From Platycnemis pennipes (Eukaryota > Arthropoda > Insecta > Odonata > Platycnemididae), in contig OW121855.1 of NCBI GenBank assembly GCA_933228895.1, positions 71,448,698 through 71,512,697 on the forward strand: 64,000 bases of DNA, in the 5' to 3' direction. The position numbers were made by a program, and so were the translations under genes. This document shows positions 45,240 through 56,545 of the stretch, piece after piece. Within the stretch, counting starts at the first letter, position 1; each line of letters begins with the position of its first letter. The notes under the pieces are model-generated. The model did not search any database. It had not been told where the DNA came from and saw only the letters and a list, made by a program, of their open reading frames with translations.

Positions 45240-45880
45240 TTCATACTCCAGCCCTTGGAATATGAGGAGGAAATTTGCGCCTTGCATTACAAAACGAAAT
45301 GCTCTGGTTTAGAATTTCGGCTTCAAAGTATTTTACAGCGATGTGCATGAGACTGCAGACGAATTAAAATAAAATTGATAACGTATACTCACGTAATTTC
45401 GCTACTAATATAGGATCTATCACGCTGGAAACTTGAAAAAACATCACGATTCAATTATAAATTACTACCTTTGACTGAATTAAGCAGGCTATTATACAGC
45501 TACGGCATTTTGGGAAGAACTTAAAGGCAAGCATATCAATCGTATTGCATACAAAGTATGAATTTCTTTCTGTTTCCGGAAATGAAACCTTATCCCAAGG
45601 TAATGACCGGTATATCAATAAAATATCTCGACCACAGCCAGGGTTGAAAATCGGCCCCTTGGGATAGAAGGCAAGGATCCTAACCACCAATTAAATACTG
45701 TGGCGTTCAGAATTATCAACGTTAAAAAGAAATTAATACCGCCTTTCATTCTATCTAAAGCAGAAGAAACTCATCATTCATGCTGAACTTCCTATGAAAG
45801 GCTAAAAATTGTACAAATGGCATGAAAACAGCAGATTGTGACATTTTAATTTGAAATTTCCTTTGATGTAGACGGTACAT
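45240..45880. other. unassigned interval with a possible SINE head
   Basis: 45600-45695 (ACCGGTATATCAATAAAATA, AGCCAGGGTTGAAAATCGGC, GATCCTAACCACCA) may be the complement of a diverged SINE-A head. Otherwise nothing is recognised. Confidence 0.4.
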
Positions 45881-45887
45881 GGGATCC

Positions 45888-46030
45888 CAGGGCTTAACGA
45901 CCCATCTGACGGACGGATTGCTGCACTTAAGGTGCCTTCCGAAAATCACTCCAGTGAATTATGGATTACCAATGAAAAATCTCTGCCGCAGCCGAGATTC
46001 GAACTGCGATCTCACCGGTGCGGGCCACTT
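45888..46030 (-). mobile_element. SINE-A head and centre
   Basis: GACCCATCTGACGGACGGAT (centre), CACTCCAGTGAATTATGGAT, AAAAATCTCTGCCGCAGCC and GATTCGAACTGCGATC (B box complement). Confidence 0.8.
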
Positions 46031-46335
46031 ACTCACTTATTTAGGATCCGCGAGGAGTTTCCGATATAATCAATGGCCGGTGTCCCAATTTCTACAGCCT
46101 TACCCCGAAAGCTATTCGCTCGGCGTGACGCATATGTAGCGCGTGCATATCGATCATTAATTTTACTCGAATACCCTTTCATCCTAATGACCCCGATGCA
46201 AATTCACATGCAATCCCTTCGGGGTATCAAAACATGGCCTCTCAATTTGCCGACCGAAGTATGCGCAATGATTTTCGGCTAATATTTCATGAAATACTCC
46301 CATTTAATCTCAACAGTGGTCGCAAGTCTGTTCCA
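46031..46335. other. unassigned interval
   Basis: Short frames without motifs; nothing recognised. Confidence 0.45.
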
Positions 46336-46339
46336 AACT

Positions 46340-46535
46340 TTAAAGGCACGCCCAGACAGGAAGAAGGGATCGAAACGAAAGGGAAGGAGAAGAGCGGAGA
46401 GAAACTAGGCGTCGAAGTTAGCTTTACCTTAAAGAATAGTGCCAATGGGACCACGGTTTAACGTCTCATCCGACGGACGGAGTATTGAACTCTAGGTGCT
46501 CACCACTCAGCTCTTAAATGGGGTTCGGTTTACGA
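46340..46535 (-). mobile_element. SINE-A body, centre and spacer
   Basis: GAGAGAAACTAGGCGTCGAA, ACCACGGTTTAACGTCTCAT, CCGACGGACGGAGTATTGAA and AAATGGGGTTCGGTTTACGA. The tRNA head is replaced by another SINE-A tail starting at about 46549. Confidence 0.8.
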
Positions 46536-46548
46536 ATAGTACTGTTCG

Positions 46549-46675
46549 TGGGAGGTGACTGACAGTTAAGGTCATTTAGTCCATTTAGTACGTGACTAAT
46601 TGGGCATGGGACGGAATTTTTCAAGAGGTGGAAGAAGAGCGGAGCTTAACCTGGCGTTGGTATTTGCATAAGGTA
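46549..46675 (-). mobile_element. SINE-A tail half
   Basis: GGGAGGTGACTGACAGTTAA, GGTCATTTAGTCCATTTAGT, ACGGAATTTTTCAAGAGG and TAACCTGGCGTTGGTATTTG. It lies in tandem with the preceding copy. Confidence 0.8.
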
Positions 46676-46705
46676 ATTTTTTTAGAGAGCGGTACGAGTG
46701 AAGGA

Positions 46706-46975
46706 GGTTAGGTTTGATGTGGTTGCCGGACTCCTGGACTACATCCTCAAAGGCTCAGATTTGAATCGAAGAGATTTGTCAGTGGTATACCAGACCCTAA
46801 CTTGAGTTATTTGTGACGGTGCGTAAAGTTCAGTTCTTCATGCGTAGTTTGGTTCATTAAACTGCGGACCTCTTGGCATCTCCTGTTTAGAGTGATACCG
46901 ATGCCAGGATTCCATCTACTCCTCACTTGTTACCCATAAATCCTACCTAAACTCCTCAACCAACATATGCCTACA
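46706..46975 (+). mobile_element. SINE-A, diverged, opposite orientation
   Basis: GGTTTGATGTGGTTGCCGGA (head), AGATTTGAATCGAAGAGATT (B box region), GTTCAGTTCTTCATGCG, CATTAAACTGCGGACCTCTT and ATACCGATGCCAGGATTCC. Confidence 0.65.
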
Positions 46976-46979
46976 GGCG

Positions 46980-47790
46980 TACATAACTTTAGTACTAAGT
47001 AATCTTCCTTAATAACGCGCATGGGGTATTTAGGTTTGAGTGTTGCCAAGAAACTGGTCTTTTACAGGATGCCCATTTATAATGCATTTCTATAGGGGAG
47101 GAGAGGGTTAATCCACCTGTAACAATACAATATTGGAACAGAGGGGTCCAGATCTCTGCTACTTTGATTGAAAGATACATCATAAATTCATTTTTGGCTA
47201 AAATAATAATCACGTTGCAAATGAATAATTAGTGAATAAATAATTATATTGGGGAACAAATAAGTTACGTATTTATGAATAAATCATCTTTTGTTATTCA
47301 CAAAAAGATAGGTTTATAAAAAGCGTTATATGATTGAGGGGGGTATTAGAAATGTTACGGAGCGTTATAGGAATAGGAGAGAGGTCAAGAAAGTCGAAAG
47401 TCAGCATCACATAATATATGTTTGACCCTTCATGCAAAGATCAGATTAAATATCAGCATTGGCATAGATTTTTCGGAGGGGATATGGTCCCTGCTCGCGT
47501 GCTGTGTGGAGAGTAATTCAATGCCAGTTAACCATCCGTAAAAACTGAAGTTTTATCCCGAACACCTTGCGCATTTTGTTAAGAGTAAATTAATTTCGAA
47601 GTTGGGTTCCGACCCTTCCTTTCGTAGCTTCGTAAAATATTCATGATTTTACCCAATAATTATCCACAAAACGGCCACGGATAACGAACTAACGAAAATA
47701 AAAACTGATTTTTTAATTTTCGTTACTTCTAAATCTACGTTGATCTTAGCTATCTGTCACTTCTCCAAAATAATTAATCCCATCGCTAAA
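46980..47790. other. unassigned interval with SINE-A scraps
   Basis: 47490-47520 (GCGTGCTGTGTGGAGAGTAA) and 47745-47780 (TAGCTATCTGTCACTTCTCC) look like isolated SINE-A spacer and tail pieces. The rest is unassigned. Confidence 0.4.
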
Positions 47791-48805
47791 ACATATAGAA
47801 GCTACAGTACCGAGAATGACATAAGAACTTAAAGAGAACATCAGGAGTCACTATATCCAATCCAATTCAATAGCGCACGTGGAAATCACCTCTGGGAAAA
47901 CGTGAAAGAGCGATCCACCCCTGAAGTTACGAGATTGGGGCAAGAAATTAGGTCAAATCGCTCGAAAATTTCCAAACACACGCCGGAACTTCCGGAACAT
48001 GAAAGGATCCACTGATCCGGTGTGTCAGCACACGATGGGAAAATGTTTGTTTCGCAACTGCCGTGAAGAGAGTCGTCACGAATACGACATGAATCTTGGG
48101 ACAGAAGACCCGGAGGGAGTGAGAGGAAGTGGGAGAGATCGAGCAAAAGGGACGCCAACCACTCTCCATGACTGGCGCTCCGGTTCCAATCCCATTAAAA
48201 CAAATCGAAAATTCCCCCAACCTCAGAAGCTCCCCTTCTCCCACCCCATCCCTAACCAACATTACGCCAGCCTTTGCGAAACAGGATGGGAAGGCATGGA
48301 TGAGGGGAGCCAGACAGAAAGAGCGCAGGGCAGAGGATGAGGATGAAAAAAACAAATAAGGGTAATGTTTGTCGTCGTCCACCTGTTACACAACACAAAG
48401 AGGGCGCTGCGGTGTTTCGCCACTCCATTGTTCCCTCATATCCTTTCCGGAAGCCTCCCACGTCTGTTTTTTCCCCCTTCCCTCCATCTCATCCCTCGTC
48501 CCCCTCAGGGTAACGGGGGAGACTGCTGCGCCCTGAATAGGAGTACCCGCAGCCTCCAGGGTCTTCACCGCAACCGTGGCCAACAATGACCGGCAAACAA
48601 GACTCCCCCGTCGGGTCGTCTGCTCTCGCTGACTTCCGTTGCCGGAATAAAGGCTGGGATGAAATTTTGAACGAAGAGTTCGGAGGGGGGCGTGTCAGAG
48701 ATGCGGAGAAAGAAAAAAGTAGGAAAGGGATTGATTCACTGCTCAGGAATCAAATAGAGAGCACAGATCGAAGAGCAAAAGAGACAAAATGCCAATACTG
48801 GAAGC
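47791..48805. other. unassigned interval, mixed composition
   Basis: 48080-48560 is GC-richer with overlapping frames of up to 144 codons on both strands. None has a domain and they overlap each other, so none is supported as a gene. Confidence 0.45.
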
Positions 48806-48809
48806 GAGG

Positions 48810-48900
48810 AAGACTATATCTATAACTGCGAAACGCTGGGCGAGTCACTAAAAGGGTGTGTGTCAGAGGATACAAGATCACGACACATGCACTGCTTATG
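48810..48900 (-). mobile_element. possible LINE-C 3' end fragment
   Basis: On the minus strand TATCCTCTGACACACACCC and a TTATAGATATAG-like end resemble the LINE-C terminus. It is followed at 48903-48935 by a scrap resembling the SINE-A centre (CCCCGTCCGTCGCACGAGAC). Confidence 0.4.
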
Positions 48901-49185
48901 GTAAGTACCCCGTCCGTCGCACGAGACGTTGAGCTGAAATCCAATCCAAGATACCTATTGCTACAAGTTTATGGAAATATATTAGACCTACACTCAAGGC
49001 CACAGCGGAAAAGAAAAGGGTGGAAGAATTTGAAATGCAGTGCTACAGAAGAATGATGAAAATAAAATGGATCGACCGAATGACAAATGAAGTCTTAAGA
49101 AGAGTGGCAGAAAAGATAAGTCTTCTGAAAACTCTAAAAAGAAGACGGGACAACTTTATCAGCCATATACAGACATATCAGCCAT

Positions 49186-50149
49186 CAGGGTGTGGCAGAA
49201 TGACCTCCCCGATTTAAGAACATTTTCGCTAGGGGCTAGGTGGGGGTACTGCGTCGGCGCTTGCGTATAAAGACAGCTCTGCTCATGCCATTTACATTTT
49301 ACAAATGGTGTGGTAGGGAATACAGCGTGCTTTCATGGTAGTGGAATATATAAAAAATGGCGGATCGCTGATGTCGACACAGCGTGCCATTCGTGTTCGC
49401 TTTTCGCTCGCTCGACATGATCCCGTTCCTGATAAGAAACAATCCGAAACTGAGTGCCAAACTTTAGACAGACAGGTATTGCGTTACAACGGACATCTAC
49501 TGGCCACTCCACAGTCCTAAGGTTACAGTATGGTGTGCCGTTTTTGAGTTTGGTGTGTGTGGGGTCCGTAATTTTTTTAAGAGAATGGTGTTACTGTAAC
49601 GGCTACGCCCACTCGATTTTGTGCACTGACCGAAAACTTTCTGATGCCTAGATTGGGTGATCTTTTTCATGAACATGGAAAGGGACATGTGTGGTTCCAA
49701 AAAGATGGTGCGACATCCCACACCTCTCGTCAATCCCTCAGGATTCTGAGAAAAATGTTTCCTGGGCGCCTTATTTCCTCGCTTGGTGACATAGGGTGGC
49801 CCCATCGTTCTCCTGATTTGTCCCCGTGCGATTTGTTTCTCTAGGGCTACTTAAAATCCATGGTATACTAACATCGTTCTCAAACTCTGGAAGCCCTTAG
49901 GGTGGATAACGCAAGAAGTTGCTGCTATTCCACCCGAAATGACCTACAGGGCCAAGGAAATCTACTGGGAGATACTTAATCAGTGTATTGCCAATAATGG
50001 TCAACAATTAAATGACGTAATTTCCAAAATTAATTAATCGAAAACTGCATTGTATGCACTATTTATAAATATATACATTCTTCTTGTATCTTTCTTTGTT
50101 TGGTTTTTATTTGCATCCCAAATCGGGGAGGTCATTCTGCCGCACCCTG
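49186..50149 (+). mobile_element. mariner-like (DD41D) DNA transposon, defective
   Basis: Terminal inverted repeats of 30 bp (49186-49215 and 50120-50149; CAGGGTGTGGCAGAATGACC at the start, one mismatch T/C) bound a 964-bp element. It contains a decayed IS630/Tc1/mariner transposase on the plus strand. Its small size compared with about 1.2-1.3 kb for intact members agrees with the internal deletion in the transposase. It sits inside LINE-A and so is younger than that insertion. Confidence 0.9.
49305..50037 (+). pseudogene. mariner-like transposase pseudogene, internally deleted
   Basis: The likely start is ATG at 49305, with an in-frame TAG at codon 4 (49314-49316). The N-terminal helix-turn-helix reads QRAFMVVEYIKNGG, STQRAIRVRFSLARHDPVPD, then frameshifts into NFRQTGIALQRTSTGHS. 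The sequence then jumps to SPKVTVWCAVFEFGV (about 49514-49558), skipping the region that should hold the first catalytic Asp. After more frameshifts the frame at 49644 has WFQKDGATSHT (second Asp, codon 49704-49706) and SPDLSPCDLF (third Asp, 49830-49832), 41 residues apart. A TAG at 49842-49844 replaces the expected Trp of LWGYLKS. The DD41D spacing is known from the rosa/Visitor type of mariner relatives. It cannot encode active transposase. Confidence 0.85.
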
Positions 50150-50399
50150 TATTCAGACACAATGGTCTGATGAAGACAATCGTGGAGGGAAAAGTGAGCG
50201 GGAAGAATGGAAAAGGCAGGCGTCGTATGAGTTTTATGGAAGTCGTGAGGGATGTAAAAGAGAAGTATTACGTTAATATCAAGAGGTTTGCCGATAGAGG
50301 AATCGAGTAGAGGGCTGCGTCAAACCAACTATCATTGTTGACCAATGATGATAATGATATATTTAAGAGACCTTTTCAACAAGTTGGTGAAGAAACTAT

Positions 50400-50685
50400 A
50401 GAAACGAGGCCGGCTTCTGATTTCGGAAGTAGCTGACGTTTTTCAACGGATTCCTGGACCCAATATGAGCGCTCTTCTGCCCTCTCATAGTGTGCAGTCC
50501 TCCGTCTGTCGGATGGGACATTGAACTAGCGATCTTTTGGCACCGTTTTGTGATATTTCGACGCAGAGCTTTTCTCCATCCTTCCTCAATTTCCTCTAAA
50601 AATCCCACCCATATCCAAATATCCACCTAAATGGTGCAAATGTTCTAAGCTGCTGGTTGCCTCATCATAGCTACTATTAATATCG
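50400..50685 (+). mobile_element. SINE-A, diverged
   Basis: TGGACCCAATATGAGCGCTC, CAGTCCTCCGTCTGTCGGAT, GGGACATTGAACTAGCGATC, AGCTTTTCTCCATCCTTCCT, ATGGTGCAAATGTTCTAAGC and GGTTGCCTCATCATAG. The head is poorly preserved. It starts only about 40 bp after the LINE-A tail. Confidence 0.75.
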
Positions 50686-50689
50686 CTTA

Positions 50690-52080
50690 TCCTATCATGA
50701 AAGAGAAATAGCCCTCATACTTTTATTCCAATTTTCCAACGGCCAGGTCAAGCATTTTGTTCGAGGGAAATAATACACGAATAAATTTCAAATTCCAGCG
50801 CTACTCCTTTATTTTCGTCCACTACGTCTCCAGCACAAGAAATCTCCCATTCTTTGATTAGTCGACTGTGGAGTGGAAATCCCTTGCGTGGGAACGGTTA
50901 TGCTCAGTCTTCTTTTCAATTTGATTCTGAGTGAGGTACACGTGGAACCTTCTTTCCCACAAATTTTAAACTACTAGAATACTAAGAATTAAGGCATTCA
51001 TTCTCCCAGTCGCCAAAGACCCTGTTCAAATCTCCAAGTCAAGACTTAATCGATTCAGCCGGCAGTCATGTCGTGCGTTGCGAGTAGTAACCAGAGGTTT
51101 GAATGAACAGCAAAAACTGGTGAGTTCCGTTACTGGCCGGAAAGAAACTGAGTCACGCAATGAAGCTTATTAAATATTCATAAAAAATTTATTACCCAAG
51201 GAAAAAATGTACCCGTATTAGACAGGGAAGCGTGTCCCATTTATTGCGTTTGATTGAATCATCATTTTAATTTACCACTTTGAGCAAGTAAGAATATCCA
51301 GAATCTTATCTCCCTCTACAGAAGAATACGATCACTGAGGAAACAATTCTAAGAAGCGTTGAAGATGATAATAAGCCAATGGATAAGATATTCCAAGATG
51401 GTACGTGATGTGACCATAGTAACACTATCAGAGACACATTCTACCTGAAGTATCAGTAATGCGCCGGCTTTGCTACGCAAACGCCGTGGGTTCGAATCAC
51501 GCCTTAATATGTTTTGCTTAATATATTTTGAAAAAGCGAAGAAAGGTCAAATTAATGCATACATTTCGGTTAAAATTTTCTCTGATGCAAGATTTCTATA
51601 AAGCACAAATTTAGACGTAAATGCTTTATTAAGTCACACATTGCATTCATTCTAATTCAACTAGGTTTTTTCTCGTAATTCTACAAACTGATTAAGGGGT
51701 GACCTCTCGTTTACGGAAATTCCTGATAAACCTATCGGTGTTCGTAGCAATTCTCATTTCTAGCATTTTATTTTTATTCATATGGAAGTGTAAACGTTAT
51801 AATACAGCCCATTTACCTGTTCCAAATCAGCACAATTTCAAATAAATATTGACCATTGCACTAAAAACTACTTATATTTCAACACTGCTCAGCTATAAGA
51901 AAAGTAATTTGAGAGTAAAAAATTGCATCAAAGTTAGGGAATCAGATATTTTCACCTTCTAATTCCATCAGACATGAACAGAGCTATTGGAAAGAGGAAT
52001 CATTGTAATTTTTGGTAACAAAATTTACCATGATACTGAGCGAAAAATGCTCTCAGTAAAATTATAACCACTAACGTAAC
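50690..52080. other. unassigned interval with an isolated tRNA-like head
   Basis: 51462-51510 (GCGCCGGCTTTGCTACGCAA, GTGGGTTCGAATCACGCC) resembles a tRNA-like SINE head with B box, similar to 19850-19890. The rest is AT-rich and unassigned. Confidence 0.45.
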
Positions 52081-52084
52081 CCTA

Positions 52085-52142
52085 TACTAATGGAGCTAAA
52101 TGTCCTTGGCTGTCTGTCACCTCTCTTAATAAAGCTAACTAA
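52085..52142 (+). mobile_element. SINE-A tail fragment
   Basis: AATGGAGCTAAATGTCCTTG followed by GCTGTCTGTCACCTCTCTTA and an ATAAAGC end match the last 55 bp of SINE-A. Confidence 0.7.
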
Positions 52143-52860
52143 CTTCTGGAGACAACAGATAATCATAATCGGATGAGAGAAAGAAATAATCACTCAATGT
52201 TGGACTTGAGCGAGAAACATTTAAGGAAGGAAATGAAAAAGAGAGTTCATACTGAGGCATGAGCACATCTCCAGCACTTTTGTCTGTTTCAGTTTTCACA
52301 ATCTCGGCTCGAAACAGGAGAGAATGCGCGGAAGGGAAGAGGAAAGTATAATTGTAATAGGAAGAAAGGGAAAGCGAGACTGGAATGAAAGAGACGCAAA
52401 GCAAAGATGGGGAACGAAAGGGTACGGCGGTCGTGAAAAATGGATGCTGGGGCTGGATGCCAGACACGAATTGTGAAGACTACGAGGGACAAAGAGAGAA
52501 GGAGAGCTTTTGTGGGTGGAGAAGTGGGGCACAAAAGGATAGGGCGGAATATTTTCGGTGACAGAGGAACAGGTCGAGTCTTTGATAACACTCCCTAGGA
52601 AATGAAAACGGAGCCACATAAAATAAGGCGACCTGAATCAACACACCATCAGAGCAGATGAAAGTACATTGAGGTGGATTTGGCGGAGCGGTAAGCGCTG
52701 GAGACAAGTAATTCAACGGGTACCATCATGTTTATTCTTTTTCCATTGTTTTTTTCAGCTGTGGACCATGTTGAAGTAACCTTGTAGTCTGATGCTTGAG
52801 GTCGATCTGGGTCTCTTTTGCCTCTCCTCCGAACATTATTTCATTTCCATGGGTATTTCA
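52143..52860. other. purine-rich island and unassigned sequence
   Basis: 52140-52560 is G/A-rich on the plus strand, so minus frames of 100-110 codons are Ser/Pro/Phe-rich artefacts. No gene. Confidence 0.6.
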
Positions 52861-52867
52861 TTTGAAT

Positions 52868-53090
52868 TCATAATAAGTTGCTGTGTGGAGACAACTCAAA
52901 GATCAATGCATCGCCTGCCGGATGGGACGTTAGACAATGGTGCTTTTCGAAAAGATTAGGGGCTAATGTCATGCCAGATTTCCTTCATCATTCCTTCTTT
53001 CATTTCTGATCCCATTTTTACATTCCTCCTCCAGGTCTCAGGCGCTTTTAAGTTTGGGATTAGACTTGAAATCATTGACCTGTTGTCAAT
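52868..53090 (+). mobile_element. SINE-A, 5'-truncated
   Basis: GTTGCTGTGTGGAGACAACT, GCCTGCCGGATGGGACGTTA, GACAATGGTGC, GGGGCTAATGTCATGCCAGA and TTCCTTCATCATTCC. The end of the tail is diverged. Confidence 0.75.
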
Positions 53091-56000
53091 AAATACTTTT
53101 TAATTAATACGTTCTTTAATTATGGGGTTATATTTTTAATGAATGGCGAACACTATTTAAAAAAATAACGAAAATTACTCATTAAATCTTCACTTCGAAA
53201 CAAGGTTGTTTGCAAGATTAAAGTTACTTGTTTTCCGTTGAGACACATTGAATAACGATTTAATTCGGGAAATAAATAAGAAAGAAAAGCAGCACATTTT
53301 GCAACAAATTCGTATGAATGTAAGTAATGTTTCACTCGCAATTGGAAGAGAGAGCGAGAAAGATTAAATTTACTAGAAACATTCAAATACACGGTTTCGT
53401 CGTTGATGCTGCAGACATATTTCTACTAAGTCTTTACAGGAGACAAAAAATGTTACTCCGATAGATATGAGAATTCGTTTTCCGACGCATGTCAATCAAA
53501 TGTGACCCAAAAATCCTACAAAAAACAAATGACAATTCATAATAATTTCCCATTCTTTAATATTCCTTTATAAGCAAAATCATTTTTGCAAGGTGACTTT
53601 TCACCTCCTCCAAATGCCCTGATGGCCGCTCCATATTGATACATGTGTGGATTTAGATTATGCATGCACATTTAAATTATTTCAATTTCAAGGGGGGCCT
53701 TTCTAACTTCTCGAAGAGAAATAAAATATTCTGAATTAATTTAGTTCAACATTTGTCAGCAATGAAACTCTAGGCATCTACTCTGTATTACTGAATCCAC
53801 GTTGCATGGTATCTGAAATAAATTGGCCTTATGAACAAAATTTAAATTGTAAATATTTTATTATTATTTGACTCTGCAATGAATTTTAAATTTTAATTCG
53901 ATGAAAAATAAGTTGTTTGTTTTGCAGCATGACCCTTTTTACTGAAGCATCTGAGTTATCTGTGTTCAACCTCTGATAGAACTTGAAAAATGAACACACC
54001 AAAGAACTTTATTTGAAATAAAGTTCAGTCCACACGAAGCTGGTTTCCACACCAGTAATTGGCTGCAAGACAAATACAAATGACAATCGTTTTATTTTTC
54101 AATGCATGCATCTGTGCGTTCTTGACTCATGAAAGCCTTCGTAAAGATTATTTTTGATCATTTACTTATGTTTATTAGTAAAGCTCTGTAGATGAACCAT
54201 TGAAGGAGGAGGTCTCACTCTTACAGATTTCATCTTGATCCAGTGGCTCACCCATGGGGGGGCAAAGGTACCCTACCCTACCCCTCCTCCCCCACTTAGC
54301 TCTCTACAAAACCCAAATTAATCTTTGATGAACAAGTCACAGTGACATGGCAGCAGCAATTGGAACAATAGGAAAAAACTCGTTACATCATTTTACACGT
54401 GTATGACCAGACCAAAGATAAAAGAAAGGCTCTTTCATCTGTGCTGTGATACATAACGAACTTAGCAAAGGCCTAAAAGTTTATGACAGTTTCTGCCTGC
54501 AAATCTGATACGGCTGCTTATAGGATGCATATGTGTAATAACTAATATGGCCTACTATAACATTCAAAATGTACTGATTAAAGTAAAAATATTTGGTTAC
54601 ACTACAAAAGATCGGGCAGGGGGCGGGCTCCGAGTGCGCCGGTATCTTGATCCAATGGCAAAGAAATGAAAAGTCAAAGTAACACTCAGGTCTAAACCTA
54701 CTTACCCGAAATCAAACGCGTCTGACATTTCAAGTGCATAACAAATCATGAGTGATAACAAGAGTGGGGGGTTGTAGAAAAAATGAACACGCATATACCA
54801 CAGGGGAAGGGGGAGGAGTTGAGGTTCGGAAGGTGTCGAGGGATTTTAGGGAAGGCAGAAAGCAAAATGACGAGGTTGAAGATGCGATGTTGTGCAAAAA
54901 GGGAGAGCCTACTCCAGGGCTTTTGGGGAATGTCGTAAGTCACACTAATTGACGCCGAGGGTTTTTAGGAGGAGAGATGATGGTGAGGGGGAGGAGAGAG
55001 ATGCGGAGGAGGAGAGAATGGGAGGAAAGAGAGAGAGAGAATTTGTGGTTCAAGGAAGAGAAAGGAAGGGAAGGTGAGAGATGTAAGACATGACGCAATC
55101 GGCGACACTGAAATGAGAGCAGTGATGGCCGCGGAAAAAAAAAGTGTTTTAATTCTCCCGAAATTCTTCCCTCCGCGCACCGCGCGAGCTGCAAAATGTC
55201 AAAGGTCACCTGGAGTGGCGTAAATACTTAGGGTAGCGGCAATAACAGGCCCGAAGAGTGGATTTGCAATATTAATTATTCAGCAGAGAGCGGAGGTGGT
55301 GAAAATTTGCCTCGTTGCGGGAGAAAGGATTGCGTCGGTCGCTTCAAAAAACAATATCGCATAATCATCAAAGAAACGCAAATAGAAGTTTCACAAGGGG
55401 GAGATGAGGGTGTGAAATATTAATGAATGCCATCGGTAGTGATGACTTTCGATCTGAGAGGTACATACCATGATATTAACTCCGAAACGGAAATATTCTA
55501 TCGTAACGATAAGAAGCTGGCATAACCGTTTCCTTTATAAGTACAGCACCAAATTTTAGGCAATTTGACATTGATATTCTGTATAATATACTATACCCGA
55601 AACGTGGAGAGAGAGAGTTTTGGGAAACTTTCTTATCGATACTAACGCTTTTGATCTACATGATGCCGATGCCGACAAGGCTCTCTGTTTTATTCTCAAA
55701 CATAATCGTCAATATGACGGCTACAGCTGAAAGGTTTTTTTTGTTCGGATATTTTAATATAAAACGAGTTCTACAATCTGATTCATAATAAACATTTTTA
55801 AATTTAATTTAATCATACAGCAAGCTTGTATTAAAAATTTCAAACTTGTAGGCCAATTGCTAGCCACATAAAAAATGTTTTTTAAGAGAGTAATAACTTT
55901 CAAGGTTAATCTGACAGCTTCCTGGGAGTGCGGAACGCACATAGCGTGAAACCAGGGATGAGGTGGCCCCTTTCACACAGACTAACGATGTTTAGCGAAA

Positions 56001-56125
56001 CATGGGTCAGAAAGAAAGAAAAATAAAAATTGCTGTTGATATCAGAGCACTAACAATTTCAATCCAAGGTTTGCCGCTATCATTCGGTCGCAATCAAACA
56101 AAACAATGTTAATAGAACTAGAGTT
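53091..56125. other. long unassigned interval with purine-rich island
   Basis: 53590-53660 may be a very diverged LINE-C 3' end (TTCACCTCCTCCAAATGCCC). 54750-55130 is G/A-rich, producing low-complexity minus frames. 55230-55440 is a balanced segment without motifs. No gene is supported anywhere in the interval. Confidence 0.5.
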
Positions 56126-56129
56126 GAAG

Positions 56130-56325
56130 AGCATCTGGTTGGAGAGGTGTTTAGAGTACTGGGCCTCCCATCCCGAGGGCCCGGGCATGACTCCCGGCAG
56201 TGGCGGCTTTTTCAGTGATAAGCCTACTTGAGCTTCTAGTGGAGGGCATTTGAAGTTCAGTACTCCGTCCGTCGGATGGGACGTTAAGACGTAGTCCCCT
56301 TGGGACCCTTCGTTATTAAGAATTG
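56130..56325 (+). mobile_element. SINE-A, head to centre
   Basis: Head TCTGGTTGGAGAGGTGTTTA, CTGGGCCTCCCATCCCGAGG, degenerate B box GGGCATGACTCCC, TTTTTCAGTGATAAGCC, GAAGTTCAGTACTCCGTCCG and TCGGATGGGACGTTAAGACG. It is truncated at the body, where LINE-A sequence begins at about 56325. Confidence 0.85.
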
Positions 56326-56545
56326 ATAGAATAATAAAGACAATCGTGTTCATCAGTCTATCATTTAGGGAGAAATGAATCGGAAGAATTCAAAGCTAAG
56401 GCCGCAGATGAGATGTACGGAAAAAATGGTCAGGGATATAAAAGTAAAGAATCGTAAATGTGAAGTGATTAGCCAATATAACAATCGAGAGGAGGGTTGC
56501 GTCAAACCAAGCTTAGGATTGACGATTGAAAATAAAGATTAATAT
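56326..56545 (+). mobile_element. LINE-A 3' end fragment
   Basis: A degenerate copy of the MKTIVEG..GKN..KGRPRM..VRDIKVKNRKCEVIS..region, then GGGTTGCGTCAAACC and an AAATAAAGAT tail. It directly follows the broken SINE-A. Confidence 0.65.

Larger units (their letters stand above)
48985..50360 (+). mobile_element. LINE-A 3' part, split by a mariner insertion
   Basis: The left part (48985-49185) encodes EFEMQCYRRMMKIKWIDRMT, NEVLRRVAEKISLLKTLKRR and RDNFISHI. The right part (50150-50360) resumes with FRHNGLMKTIVEGKVSGKNG, KGRRRMSFMEVVRDVKEKYY, VNIKRFADRGIE, stop, then the GCGTCAAACC and GATGATAATGATAT tail. Removing the mariner restores the usual order of this LINE C-terminus. The ORF remainder upstream of 48985 is missing (5' truncation). 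Confidence 0.85.

Noticed and set aside
47948..48382. 144-codon minus frame in a GC-richer patch
   Set aside because: Frames of similar length overlap it on both strands, with no recognisable domain, splice context or codon preference.
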